Both the position numbers and the translations under genes were made by a program. A stretch of DNA of 64,000 nt from Lachnospiraceae bacterium (GTDB lineage Bacteria; Bacillota; Clostridia; Lachnospirales; Lachnospiraceae): assembly GCA_910574285.1 (NCBI GenBank), contig CAJTAL010000002.1, forward strand, positions 124,001 to 188,000, given 5' to 3'. Below, in pieces: positions 26,843 to 35,829 of this stretch. The notes beneath the pieces are model-generated. The model was not told where the DNA came from and made no database searches. It worked only from the letters and a program-made list of their open reading frames with translations. Position 1 is the first letter of the stretch, and each line of letters opens with the position of its first letter.

Positions 26843-27556
26843 TTGATGGAAGAGTATCAGGAGGTAAGTGAAATTGATTTAAAAGATTTGATGTTTTATT
26901 GTCTGAAAAGATGGAGATGTATTGTTATATGTATGGTACTTTTTGCAGTTCTTGCGGGAGTGTATAAATATCAGGCAACGGTTGAAGAGAATCAGATGAA
27001 AAGAGAAGAACAGATTCGACGAGCTTCAATAGAAGCGGTTGAGGAAGAGACACAAACAGAGAGTGAACCAATTACATTTGATGATCCAGTTTCTTCGGCA
27101 GTTAATCAAGTAAAAGATGAATTAGATAATGCAAAACTGCTTTTAATTGGAGATGGAGTGTTATTTAATGATATTAAGAAGCTAATTGAAGAAAAGAAGC
27201 TAACTAACGATGTTTTTATGCTTGGCCAGCGAGAAGATGTTTCAGATTTACTTAGTGCAATGGATGTATTTGTCTTACCCTCGCTTTATGAAGGTTTACC
27301 AATTGTTTTGGTAGAAGCTCAAGTAAATGGATTACCTGCATTGGTTTCGAATTTGGTTACTGATGAAGTGAAATATTCTGATATGATTCAATATTTACCA
27401 ATTGATAAAGGGAATGAAGAATGGAAATATAAATTAATATCTGGTGAATTACATAGATATGAATGTCCAAAAGAACTGGATGAGTATGATATTCAGTCTT
27501 CTGTTTTATTATTGGAAGAATATTATCGAAAATTGTTAGAGGAGAAACAAATATAG
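26843..27556 (+). CDS. Chimeric gene: Wzz-type N-terminus fused to glycosyltransferase family 4 C-terminus
   Basis: Residues 1 to about 95 match the start of Wzz/capsular chain-length regulators: EYQEVSEIDLKDLMFYCLKR, one membrane helix (about 27-45), then an acidic coiled segment. From about residue 98 the sequence is the C-terminal half of a GT4 enzyme (AKLLLIGDGVLFNDIKKLIE, then PSLYEGLPIVLVEAQ with its EX7E motif). Neither part is complete, and no family I know has this layout. The simplest reading is a deletion that fused two genes in frame near 27110-27145 and removed everything between. It is probably not functional as either protein. Confidence 0.82.
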   Translation: MMEEYQEVSEIDLKDLMFYCLKRWRCIVICMVLFAVLAGVYKYQATVEENQMKREEQIRRASIEAVEEETQTESEPITFDDPVSSAVNQVKDELDNAKLLLIGDGVLFNDIKKLIEEKKLTNDVFMLGQREDVSDLLSAMDVFVLPSLYEGLPIVLVEAQVNGLPALVSNLVTDEVKYSDMIQYLPIDKGNEEWKYKLISGELHRYECPKELDEYDIQSSVLLLEEYYRKLLEEKQI

Positions 27557-27557
27557 T

Positions 27558-28214
27558 ATGTTCAGTATTGTAAAAGTTTTTATAAGAGAAAAATTGAATT
27601 TTGTTTTTGCAGGAAGGAGAAGAAAGAAGCTTATCGGTACAGATTTTACTATTATATCAAATAATTGTTGGGGAGGACATGTGTATCGTTTTTTTGGTAT
27701 AGCATATAATTCACCAACAATTGGTTTGTTCTTCTTTGCAGAAGATTATATTATGTTTTTACGTGAGTTAGAAGGGTTTCTTAATATTGAACTTGAGTTT
27801 ATTTCCCGTAAAGAGTCAAAACATAGTGAGGTCTTAATGAACAAGGAATATGAAGGTGTACCTATTGGAAAACTCTGTTATAAAGGAAATACAGTTGAAA
27901 TTGTATTTTTACATTACAGAAGTGAAAAAGAAGCTTATGAAAAGTGGACTAGAAGGGTTAAAAGAGTAAATCTTAATCGTTTACTAATAAAAAACAGTTA
28001 TCAGAATAAATGTACTGAGGAAATCTTGGAGCAATTTGCAATGTTACCATTCAAAAATAAAATATTTTTTGTACATAAACCATTTATAGAATATGATTTT
28101 ACTGTGGTTTATAGAGAATGTATTGGGAAAGATTTTGTATTAAATGACACAAATAATTTTAGAAAATATGTGAATTTAAATAAACTTATTAATTCGGTTT
28201 ATGATTGCTGTTAA
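27558..28214 (+). CDS. DUF1919-like exopolysaccharide biosynthesis protein
   Basis: The 218-residue protein contains FTIISNNCWGGHVYRFFGI and a later SPTIGLFFFAEDYIMFL block, the pattern of DUF1919 proteins found in surface-glycan loci. The biochemical role is not established; glycosyl or acyl transfer has been suggested from context. It is very AT-rich, like the following genes, in contrast to the ribosomal region. Confidence 0.75.
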   Translation: MFSIVKVFIREKLNFVFAGRRRKKLIGTDFTIISNNCWGGHVYRFFGIAYNSPTIGLFFFAEDYIMFLRELEGFLNIELEFISRKESKHSEVLMNKEYEGVPIGKLCYKGNTVEIVFLHYRSEKEAYEKWTRRVKRVNLNRLLIKNSYQNKCTEEILEQFAMLPFKNKIFFVHKPFIEYDFTVVYRECIGKDFVLNDTNNFRKYVNLNKLINSVYDCC

Positions 28215-28289
28215 ACATATTTTATAATATAATAGTTTTTGTATATAGAATTCGATTTTTTGATAAAAGTTTTAAGGATAAATTGATTT

Positions 28290-29318
28290 ATGATAGAAAA
28301 TATACCGTTGATTTCAGTAATAATGAGCGTTTATAATACTGAAATTGTTTTTTTAAAAGAAGCTATTGATTCTATTCTTAACCAAACATTTAGTAATTTT
28401 GAATTCATTATTATAGATGATTGTTCTGGTGAAGAAACGCAAAAAATTTTGAATGAATATAAAAAGGATAATCGTGTAATATTAAAAAGAAATGAAAAAA
28501 ATCTTGGATTGACTGTGAGTCTAAATCGAGCAATTTCCTTGGCCAGAGGAAAATATTTGGCCCGTATGGATGCAGACGATATTTGTTTTCCTCAAAGATT
28601 TGAAGTAGAAATAGAATATCTTGAAAAATTTTCTGATCTTGGTGTAGTTGGAACCAGCTTTGTAATTATGGATAATGGGCGGGAGATTTTTAGAGGAAAT
28701 GAGGCTTATTTTCCGGAACAAATTAAGGCGCGATTATTTTTTTGTAATAATGGATTGCTTCATTCAAGTGTTCTGATGAGAAGAGAGTTAATTTGTAAAG
28801 AATTAGATTTGCTATATAACGAGGAGATAAAGAAATCACAAGATTTTGATTTATGGGTTCGAGTTAGTAGAAAGTCAAAAATATTTGTAATACCTATATA
28901 TTTGATGAAGTATAGGGTATCTAACAATCAAATATCAACTAAAAATAAGTCAGAACAAATAATGTATCGAAAACAAATAATACGATCTCAACTTTTTGAA
29001 CTGATTCCAGAGACTGATAAAATTATGGAAAAGTTACATCTTCAATTGTGTAATGGAGATGCAGTTGATTCAATCATAAAATTAATGCAATGGACTGATA
29101 GGTTGAAAATGGAGAACAAGAAATATAATATGTTTGATGAAAACTCATTTAAGTATTATTTGTCTGTTTTTGCTATGAGATCGGCTAAAAAAAGTCTGCA
29201 AAGATTTCAATTGTGTGACTATTGTAATTTTTTTAGAATTATATTGGAATTTTGTGTTAATGCAATACATTTTAATTTGAAAAATAAAAAGGATAGGAAA
29301 AAACGATATTATTTATAA
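28290..29318 (+). CDS. Glycosyltransferase family 2
   Basis: The 342-residue protein starts with the GT2 nucleotide-binding fold (PLISVIMSVYNTEIVFLKEA, IIDDCSGEETQ) and has the DxD-type motif in ARMDADDICFPQRFE. It should transfer a sugar from a nucleotide donor during repeat-unit assembly at the inner face of the membrane. The specificity cannot be read from sequence. The hydrophobic-basic C-terminus may bind the membrane. Confidence 0.9.
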   Translation: MIENIPLISVIMSVYNTEIVFLKEAIDSILNQTFSNFEFIIIDDCSGEETQKILNEYKKDNRVILKRNEKNLGLTVSLNRAISLARGKYLARMDADDICFPQRFEVEIEYLEKFSDLGVVGTSFVIMDNGREIFRGNEAYFPEQIKARLFFCNNGLLHSSVLMRRELICKELDLLYNEEIKKSQDFDLWVRVSRKSKIFVIPIYLMKYRVSNNQISTKNKSEQIMYRKQIIRSQLFELIPETDKIMEKLHLQLCNGDAVDSIIKLMQWTDRLKMENKKYNMFDENSFKYYLSVFAMRSAKKSLQRFQLCDYCNFFRIILEFCVNAIHFNLKNKKDRKKRYYL

Positions 29319-29442
29319 AAAATTGTATGGTTTATATTTCAATGTATTCTTCGTGATATGTTATTGGAGGGATAATCAATAAAAGGTTTATTTTGCAGAA
29401 TTTTGTTTTAGGGTTTATAAAAAAGAAAGGGTAGAGTGGATT

Positions 29443-30630
29443 GTGGATATTAGTAAAGAAGGAATAAGATGTCTGATCTCAGGAACAAAAATTTCTATAA
29501 AAAATGTATTTGATGAAATGAGAATAAGGCCATATTTAAATACTAATCTAGAAATGTCTCGAAAGAAGTTTGATTTGATTAAAGACGAAGTATTGTCATA
29601 TGTTAATGATCTTCGAGTAAGTGATACTGAATATATTTTTTCAAAGAGTGTTACTACGCCAACAATATATGCTTCAACATATGCGTGCTTGATTTTAGGA
29701 ATGTATGGACAAGTTAAAGATGAAGATAAAGAAAAGTGGAAACATTATTTTGATTTCCATCAAAATAATGATGGTTTTTTTTATGATGTAAATATTGAAA
29801 GCAAAATTTTTCATGATGGTGAAGGCTGGGGAGAGAGACATCTAGTTCCGCATGTTTTAATCGCTTATGAAAGATTAGGGATGATACCAGGAAAAAGACT
29901 TAGTTTTCTAGATAAATATTGTGACGAGATTTTTATGAATCAATGGCTTGAAAATTTGGATTTTACACATCCATGGGGAACTAGTAATAAAATAATGAAT
30001 TTATTGTGTTCATTACAGTATGCTAGAGATAGGATGGGTGAAGAGACTCAGCCTGCAATTGAACAAATTGAGAAATTTTTAATGCAAAAAATAAGAAAGG
30101 AATATCCATTTTGGTTGGAAGGAAATATTGATAATCGTAGTAATGTATATCAGGCAATAAGGGGAGCATATCATATTTATCCAGAACTTATGTTTGATGG
30201 CATTGAATTTGAACATATTAAAGAATTGATTAATTTAATTATAAAAATACAAAATAAAATGGGGGGATTTGACAGATCTGTTATTTCTACGGCGTGTGAT
30301 GATATAGATTCAATAGATCCGCTAATTAGATTTGTACTTTTTTATAATATTCACAATAATAATATTGATAAATGTTTGTATAGAGCATATTGTTACATAA
30401 TGTCTAATAGGAATCCAGACGGAGGATTTTGTTTTTCTAGAGTTAAAAATGGATTTATGTATGGTGACTGTAAACAGTTAAGCAGTAAAGAAAATCAGAG
30501 CAACCTTTTTGGAACATGGTTTAGATTAGTTTGTTTACATGAAATATTTCATTATTTTAATATAGTAAATTTTAATGGTGTGAATATTTCAGGATATGAA
30601 CAAACGTTACCTGGGAGTAAGAATGTATGA
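29443..30630 (+). CDS. Unknown protein, possibly an alpha/alpha-toroid (terpenoid-cyclase-like) fold
   Basis: The 395-residue product starts at GTG 29443 after AGAAAGGG. I cannot name its family. Repeated helical blocks with G-G-F turns (NNDGFFYDVN, NKMGGFDRSV, NPDGGFCFSRV), spaced through the sequence, recall squalene-cyclase/prenyltransferase toroids. No membrane helix is seen. It overlaps the flippase gene by 4 bases, so it belongs to the polysaccharide operon. Its function is unknown. Confidence 0.6.
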   Translation: MDISKEGIRCLISGTKISIKNVFDEMRIRPYLNTNLEMSRKKFDLIKDEVLSYVNDLRVSDTEYIFSKSVTTPTIYASTYACLILGMYGQVKDEDKEKWKHYFDFHQNNDGFFYDVNIESKIFHDGEGWGERHLVPHVLIAYERLGMIPGKRLSFLDKYCDEIFMNQWLENLDFTHPWGTSNKIMNLLCSLQYARDRMGEETQPAIEQIEKFLMQKIRKEYPFWLEGNIDNRSNVYQAIRGAYHIYPELMFDGIEFEHIKELINLIIKIQNKMGGFDRSVISTACDDIDSIDPLIRFVLFYNIHNNNIDKCLYRAYCYIMSNRNPDGGFCFSRVKNGFMYGDCKQLSSKENQSNLFGTWFRLVCLHEIFHYFNIVNFNGVNISGYEQTLPGSKNV

Positions 30631-32159
30631 GAACAAAAAACTCTGTGTATAATGTTATCATTGGCTTTCTTTATATTTTAGTACATTCTTTTTCTAGTTT
30701 TATAATTACTAATCTCATTCTTTCTAGTTTTGGATCTGAAATAAATGGACTCATATCATCTGCAAAGCAAATACTATCGTATGCATCTTTAATCGAAGGT
30801 GGACTTGGGGCAGCATGTATAGTATCATATTATAAGCCGCTTGCTAATAATGATATAAAGATAATAAAAAGTATATTTAATGAAAGTGGTAAATTTTATA
30901 AACGTATAGGATTTATTTATTCAATTTTTCTGCTGGGATGTTGTATTTTGTTTCCTACATTTATCTACACATCAATTGGGAAAGTTTATACAAGTTTTGT
31001 CCTTTTTTTCACTGGTTTTTCACAGTGTCTACAATATTTATTCTTAGAACAATATCAAAGTTTGATAATTGCAGATCAGAAAAATAGAGTAGTTCAATTG
31101 ATTACTTCTGTAGGGGAATTAGCTAATATTCTTTTGGTGGCGTTATCAATTAAAGTATTTGGTATTGGTGATATAATATTTATTCAATCAATAAATATTA
31201 TATGTGTTATAATAAAAATTGCTTTATGTCATCTTTATTTTCGCAAACATTATTATGAGATTTATAAGTGCCAAACAAAAGAAAGATATAAGGGAGTAAT
31301 TCAACAACAATCAGCTTCATTTATACATGTGATTGCAAGTCAAATTTCTTTTAGCACAGATATTGTGGTTTTAACTATTTTTAGAACCTTAGAAGAAGTT
31401 AGTATATATTCTATATACAATCTGATTTGTAATTTTATATCATATATATTTAATGTTCTTGCTAATTCGGTTTCTTCATCTTTTGGAGATCTATATAATA
31501 AGAAGAAAGAACTTTTTGTTGAAAGATTTAGAAGCTACGAGACAGTTAGTATAATGATAAACAGTATTGTTACTATATCAATCTTTTGCGTATTAAAAGG
31601 TTTTATTATTCTATATACACATAGAAGTGATGATGTAGAATATTGGAATTTAATGTATTCCATATTTTTTATTTTTATTGCTTATTTAAATAATTTAAGA
31701 ACTCCTCATGCTGCAATGATTCGTGCATCTGGAAATTTTGAAAAAACAAAATACTACTTTTTGGGAGAAGCATTTATTAACTTATTGATATCATTAAGTT
31801 TAGTTCAAAGATATGGTATTTGTGGTGTTTTGATAGGGACTCTTTTTTCTGTTATTTTTAGAGATTATTTTGTTATTCAATTTATATATAAACAAGTTAT
31901 ACAGATCGATATTAAAAAATTTCTTGAAGTTAGTCTTCCAAATATGATAGTTACTATAGTAATGTCAGTTATAGGGTTATGTTTTTCTATTGAGTTTGGT
32001 TCTTATATAGAGTTTGTTTTTGTTGGATCTATATGTATGATTTTTTCATCGTTTATTATATTTATGGTAAACTACATTTTTAATCAAAATAATTTTATGC
32101 AGGTGATAATTTTTCTTAAAGGAATTAAGTCATCAATGTTATCCAAACATTTAGATTAA
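30627..32159 (+). CDS. Wzx-like polysaccharide flippase (MATE/MOP superfamily)
   Basis: The 510-residue protein has 12-14 hydrophobic segments and the typical start NVIIGFLYILVHSFSSFIIT with LSSFGSEINGLISSAKQ. Wzx proteins move undecaprenyl-linked repeat units across the membrane. It starts within the end of the preceding gene (ATGA overlap). A Wzy polymerase, its usual partner, is not seen in the window. Confidence 0.87.
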   Translation: MRTKNSVYNVIIGFLYILVHSFSSFIITNLILSSFGSEINGLISSAKQILSYASLIEGGLGAACIVSYYKPLANNDIKIIKSIFNESGKFYKRIGFIYSIFLLGCCILFPTFIYTSIGKVYTSFVLFFTGFSQCLQYLFLEQYQSLIIADQKNRVVQLITSVGELANILLVALSIKVFGIGDIIFIQSINIICVIIKIALCHLYFRKHYYEIYKCQTKERYKGVIQQQSASFIHVIASQISFSTDIVVLTIFRTLEEVSIYSIYNLICNFISYIFNVLANSVSSSFGDLYNKKKELFVERFRSYETVSIMINSIVTISIFCVLKGFIILYTHRSDDVEYWNLMYSIFFIFIAYLNNLRTPHAAMIRASGNFEKTKYYFLGEAFINLLISLSLVQRYGICGVLIGTLFSVIFRDYFVIQFIYKQVIQIDIKKFLEVSLPNMIVTIVMSVIGLCFSIEFGSYIEFVFVGSICMIFSSFIIFMVNYIFNQNNFMQVIIFLKGIKSSMLSKHLD

Positions 32160-32234
32160 GTAGACTTTAATATTACTAAGAAGTGATAGGAAGTGGATAT
32201 ATTAAAATGTTGTGTTTGTTGAAGGAGTGAAAAA

Positions 32235-33509
32235 ATGTCAAAAATAAATATAGTAGTCACAGGAACTGGCTATGTAGGACTTTCTTTATCTGTACTTTTA
32301 TCCCAACATAACTGTGTAACAGCAGTAGACATCATCCCAGAAAAAGTCAAAAAGATTAATAACCACATTTCTCCGATTCAGGATGATTACATAGAAAAAT
32401 ATTTATCAGAAAAACCTTTGAATCTTAGAGCTGTTCTTAACAATGGAGAGTATAACCTTAACAATCCGGCAGTCGAAGCATATTCGGCTGCTGATTTTGT
32501 TATTATTGCAACGCCAACCAATTACGATCCGAAGAAAAACTTTTTTGATACAAGTGCCGTAGAATCAGTGATAGAGATGGTATTGAAGGCAACGGAAAAT
32601 AAAGTATCAAAGCCTCTTATGATAATAAAATCGACAATTCCTGTAGGATACACAGAATCAGTAAGAAAAAAGTACGGTGTGAATAATATCATTTTCAGTC
32701 CGGAATTTTTACGTGAATCGAAAGCCTTATATGATAATCTGTATCCTTCCAGGATTATTGTTGGATGTGACAAAGATACCAGAGAGAAAGCAGAACAATT
32801 TGCCGGTCTTTTGCAGGAAGGCGCTGAGAAAGAGGATATTGATACACTTTTCATGGGTTTGACAGAAGCAGAGTCTACGAAGCTTTTTGCGAATTGTTTT
32901 TTGAGCATGCGTGTGGCGTATTTTAATGAACTGGATACTTATTGTGAGACAAAAGGCCTGAATACAGGTGATGTAATTAGGGGTGTATGTCTGGACCCCA
33001 GAATAGGGGATTATTATAATAATCCATCTTTTGGTTACGGCGGATATTGCCTTCCAAAAGACAGTAAACAGTTGTTAGCGAATTATGCAGATGTTCCGCA
33101 GAATATCATGAGCGCAATCGTAGAGAGTAACAGAACCAGAAAGGATTTTATAGCGGATCGCGTATTGGAAATCGCCGGAGGATACAGTAATTCAGCGTTT
33201 TATGATCCGGGAATGGAGAGAGAAATTGTTGTAGGCGTATATCGACTTACTATGAAGAGTAACAGTGATAATTTCAGACAAAGCAGTATCCAGGGAGTAA
33301 TGAAGCGTATCAAAGCCAAAGGTGCGATAGTCGTTATTTATGAACCGACACTTGAAGATGGAACGACATTTTTTGGAAGTAAAGTGATAAATGATTTAAA
33401 GGTATTTAAGAAGAAGAGTCAGGCCATCATTGCAAATCGTTATAATGCGGAAGATTTGGATGATGTGAAGAGAAAGGTTTATACTAGAGACATATTTGTA
33501 CGTGATTAA
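32235..33509 (+). CDS. ugd: UDP-glucose 6-dehydrogenase
   Basis: The enzyme oxidises UDP-glucose to UDP-glucuronate with NAD. The 424-residue protein has the Rossmann motif [18 protein letters not shown], the TPTNYD and STIPVGYTE motifs, [11 protein letters not shown], and the catalytic cysteine in [11 protein letters not shown]. Base composition is less AT-rich than the preceding genes. GAAGGAG precedes the ATG. It is the last gene of the cluster. Confidence 0.93.
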   Translation: MSKINIVVTGTGYVGLSLSVLLSQHNCVTAVDIIPEKVKKINNHISPIQDDYIEKYLSEKPLNLRAVLNNGEYNLNNPAVEAYSAADFVIIATPTNYDPKKNFFDTSAVESVIEMVLKATENKVSKPLMIIKSTIPVGYTESVRKKYGVNNIIFSPEFLRESKALYDNLYPSRIIVGCDKDTREKAEQFAGLLQEGAEKEDIDTLFMGLTEAESTKLFANCFLSMRVAYFNELDTYCETKGLNTGDVIRGVCLDPRIGDYYNNPSFGYGGYCLPKDSKQLLANYADVPQNIMSAIVESNRTRKDFIADRVLEIAGGYSNSAFYDPGMEREIVVGVYRLTMKSNSDNFRQSSIQGVMKRIKAKGAIVVIYEPTLEDGTTFFGSKVINDLKVFKKKSQAIIANRYNAEDLDDVKRKVYTRDIFVRD

Positions 33510-33570
33510 CTTCTGGCAGAAAGAAGACGTAAGCTAGAGGAGAATATTGCTTTAATATAGTATGGAACAG

Positions 33571-33616
33571 ATTCGCCAGATATAGAGACAAGATGCTATA
33601 TCTGGCGAATTTGTTT
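33571..33616 (+). terminator. Intrinsic terminator ending the polysaccharide operon
   Basis: A 15-bp perfect stem, ATTCGCCAGATATAG facing CTATATCTGGCGAAT, is followed by TTGTTTTT. It lies 60 bases after the UDP-glucose dehydrogenase stop. Confidence 0.88.
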
Positions 33617-33770
33617 TTAAGTAAATCACAGTTACAACATGCCGAAGTTTTAGCGGTCGTCCTCCGGGATACGATTACAGAGTACAAAGGATATAGTTGG
33701 AAAGAGGCCGCCGAATTTATAGAGGTTGTTTCGATGACAAGTACCATGGAGGTTTCTCCGTCTTTTTTTG

Positions 33771-34254
33771 TTATCCGATCAGGACTTCCTTCCCCAGACC
33801 CTGCTGGATTAATTCTCCTACCAGAGTATTTGAACTTGTATTTGCCCAATATGTGTCGAATTTGCTGCTGTCCAGATATTTGGTGGTGGACCATGGATTG
33901 TAGATATCTTTTTGGCTGCTGTATCGAAATCCGTCATACCAGTATTTTACTTTCTCAAAATTTTCAGATAATCCAAATTTATCTAATGCCTGTATTACTT
34001 CTTCTTCTGTAAAGCCAAAGGAGGATACGTATTTATCAGAAGTAGCTGTTACTACCTCAAGATTGTTGATATCAGAAAAGATGGATTCTTTACTGATTCT
34101 TGTTATGCCGGTAAGGAGAGCCCTTTCGAGATAGTCGTTAGTCGTAAAGGTTGTATTAAAAAGGCTGCTGATAAATACGCTTGGTTCATGCCAGTATCCA
34201 TAAATATATGCTTCTTGCAGAGGGGTATCATAGATGCCGATCTGTTTTGAAGCA
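33771..34254 (-). pseudogene. Fragment of AAA-ATPase-like/DUF1703 gene
   Basis: Read from about 34254 downward, the minus strand gives KQIGIYDTPLQEAYIYGYWH, then LLTGITRISKESIFSDINNL and KVKYWYDGFRY. These are internal blocks of the AAA-ATPase-like family with a DUF1703 nuclease C-terminus. The Walker-type N-terminus and the nuclease end are missing, and a stop (TAA) lies at 33771-33773. A complete member of the family is present at 59466-61058. Confidence 0.8.
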
Positions 34255-34395
34255 ATTCATCCTATGTACCTTCCTTATGTGCATCAGCAGAAAGCCTTTG
34301 AGCGTTTGACTGGAGATGATGGCAGATCCACATTAGTTGCGACTGACACCGGTTCCGGTAAAACAGCCGTTAAAGCAGCCTGCTCCTTTTTATAG
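34246..34395 (+). pseudogene. DEAD/DEAH helicase fragment (motif I region)
   Basis: The plus strand reads LPYVHQQKAFERLTGDDGRS, then TLVATDTGSGKTAVKAACS and a stop at 34393-34395. This is the start of a DEAD/DEAH helicase with motif I (TGSGKT). Only about 45 codons survive, joined to the fragments on both sides. Similar helicases occur in phage-defence and restriction loci, but nothing else of such a system remains here. Confidence 0.7.
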
Positions 34396-34690
34396 TCACT
34401 GGATTTGAGACGTGCCAGGAATAAGATTCCCTTCTCCATCATTCGGATAAAAGCTGCGGTGGACGGATATCCCCTGTTCATCACAACCAGGAACGGTTGT
34501 GAAATGCCAATTGTTTCACACACACGGTCAATCTATTCTTCTGCAAGCCGCATTTTATCAAACTTACATCTCTGGCAGTCGCTCTCCAGAATCATACGGT
34601 TCATAACATCATACAGACATCCCATCCCTATGGAAACCTGCGGTTTTGTCTCTTTTCTGCTGGATGTCTGGAAAAGTATTTGCTCAAGGA
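34384..34690 (-). pseudogene. IS4-type transposase fragment
   Basis: The minus strand contains MCETIGISQPFLVVMNRGYP and FIRMMEKGILFLARLKSSDY, typical of the catalytic-core region of IS4-family transposases. Upstream pieces occur in other frames (MGCLYDVMNRMILES, CQRCKFDKMRLAEE), so there are stops or frameshifts. No terminal inverted repeats are evident, so this is a relic. Confidence 0.75.
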
Positions 34691-34784
34691 AATAATAAAG
34701 AAGGAGTTTATGGAGAAGAAGGATTGTGAGGTTCGCTTTGGGGAGGAACAGAGGTTAGATAAGGTTATGAAGCAGTGAAAAAAG

Positions 34785-34813
34785 GAATATGAAAATAAAC
34801 TTCTGCATACACT
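34785..34813 (+). promoter_or_regulatory. Candidate sigma-E promoter of spoIIID
   Basis: GAATATG at 34785-34791 and CATACACT at 34806-34813 are separated by 14 bases. They match the sigma-E consensus (-35 KMATATT, -10 CATACAMT) at 6 of 7 and 8 of 8 positions, with the usual spacing. spoIIID is a known sigma-E-dependent mother-cell gene, so the site is where it should be. The start codon is about 23 bases downstream of the expected +1. Confidence 0.7.
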
Positions 34814-34842
34814 GTAAAAACAATGAGTGCAGGGGTTTATAT

Positions 34843-34974
34843 ATGAAAGATTATATTGAGGAAAGGGCAGTAGAGATCGCATATTATATCATTGAAAATA
34901 AGGCAACGGTGAGACAGACAGCAAAGGCGTTTGGGGTTAGCAAGAGTACCATACATATGGTTGTAACAAAATAG
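34843..34974 (+). pseudogene. spoIIID: spoIIID, 5' part, interrupted by a recombinase element
   Basis: The frame starts MKDYIEERAVEIAYYIIENK, then ATVRQTAKAFGVSKSTIH, which is SpoIIID, the mother-cell DNA-binding regulator that acts between sigma-E and sigma-K. After H38 the sequence leaves the family (MVVTK) and stops at 34972-34974. The break falls in the recognition helix of the helix-turn-helix. The missing C-terminal part is found intact at 40917-41069, and joining the two at the shared ACCATACATA restores an uninterrupted 85-residue protein. AGGGG precedes the ATG. As it stands, this half cannot be a working SpoIIID. Confidence 0.95.
34948..34957 (+). other. attL core of the spoIIID element
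   Basis: ACCATACATA is shared with 40917-40926. Beyond the core the two sites also resemble each other: TGGTTGTAACAAAA on the left and AAGATGTAACAGAA on the right share GTAACA at the same offset. Large serine recombinases usually exchange at a 2-base centre within such a core. Confidence 0.85.
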
Positions 34975-35106
34975 AACGATTAATAAAGAAAGAAATATGG
35001 ACGATTATATAGAGTGAACAGTCTACATGAGAAAGAAATAGATAAATCCTTTGAGAGTCATATAAAAAGCAGATGTGAGATGAGCATCTGCTTTTTATAT
35101 GGTATT

Positions 35107-35349
35107 TTATTCATCATCAAAGATAGTTTCATTCATTTCAGGGAAATCTAACAGTTCGGATACAGTCATACCTAAGCCGATTGCCAGTTTATGGAGCGTT
35201 TTCAGTTTGGGATTTTTTGTTTTACCGGACATGATATTTTCAACGGTAGATTGTGTAATACCGGATAAAGTAGCCAGTTTGTTTATGGTAATATTTTGTT
35301 CATTACATAATCTGGTGAGTCTCAAGATAATCACATCTGAATAAGTCAT
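35107..35349 (-). CDS. XRE-family helix-turn-helix regulator (copy 1)
   Basis: The 80-residue protein MTYSDVIILRLTRLCNEQNI is a single Cro/C1-type domain (NKLATLSGITQSTVENIMSG) with a short tail SELLDFPEMNE. ATG 35349 is chosen because GGGAGAGG lies just before it. The gene 84 bases upstream on the same strand is a close paralogue. Such regulators often repress recombinase or cargo genes in mobile elements. Confidence 0.88.
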   Translation of the reverse strand: MTYSDVIILRLTRLCNEQNITINKLATLSGITQSTVENIMSGKTKNPKLKTLHKLAIGLGMTVSELLDFPEMNETIFDDE

Positions 35350-35432
35350 AAAGACCTCTCCCTGTTCCAAGAATTAAATAGAGTATACGGGGAAATTTTC
35401 TTTAAGGTTAATGGTATACCGTTGACAATTCG

Positions 35433-35675
35433 TTATTCATCCTCAAATGCAATTTCATTCATTTCAGGAAAATCTAATAGCTCAGATACAGTCATATCTA
35501 AACCGATTGCCAGTTTATGGAGCGTTTTCAGTTTGGGATTTCTTGTTTTGTCCTTCATCAAATTATCTACCGTAGATTGCGTAATACCAGATAGTGTGGC
35601 TAATTTATTCACAGTGATATCCCGTTCGGCGCATAATGCCGTCAGTCTTTTGATAACAGCGTCAGAATATGTCAT
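35433..35675 (-). CDS. XRE-family helix-turn-helix regulator (copy 2)
   Basis: The 80-residue protein is about three-quarters identical to copy 1 (MTYSDAVIKRLTALCAERDI; TLHKLAIGLDMTVSELLDFP is nearly unchanged). The two arose by tandem duplication. Differences cluster in the first helices and the GITQSTVDNLMKD recognition region, which could change operator choice. GGGGGA precedes the ATG. Confidence 0.88.
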   Translation of the reverse strand: MTYSDAVIKRLTALCAERDITVNKLATLSGITQSTVDNLMKDKTRNPKLKTLHKLAIGLDMTVSELLDFPEMNEIAFEDE

Positions 35676-35829
35676 GAAAATCCCCCTAACTTTGTACGGT
35701 TAATAAAAGTATAGAAGGTTTTAAGGTGCTGCATTAACAGTGTGCAGTTGACTAAGAAGCATCTAAGCCGGTCTGATAAGCGTTTCCTTTTATATGGCTA
35801 TTTTATGATAGGTACGCTTACGGTAGCAT

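Noticed and set aside
33593-34012. Plus-strand ORF after the glycan-operon terminator
   Set aside because: Its second half is antisense to the DUF1703-family fragment. The first part (DTITEYKGYSWKEAAEFIEV) looks protein-like and may be another remnant, but I cannot assign it and do not list it as a gene.
34789-34842. Longer start for the spoIIID left half
   Set aside because: The extension overlaps the sigma-E-like promoter and does not match SpoIIID. ATG 34843 gives the usual N-terminus.
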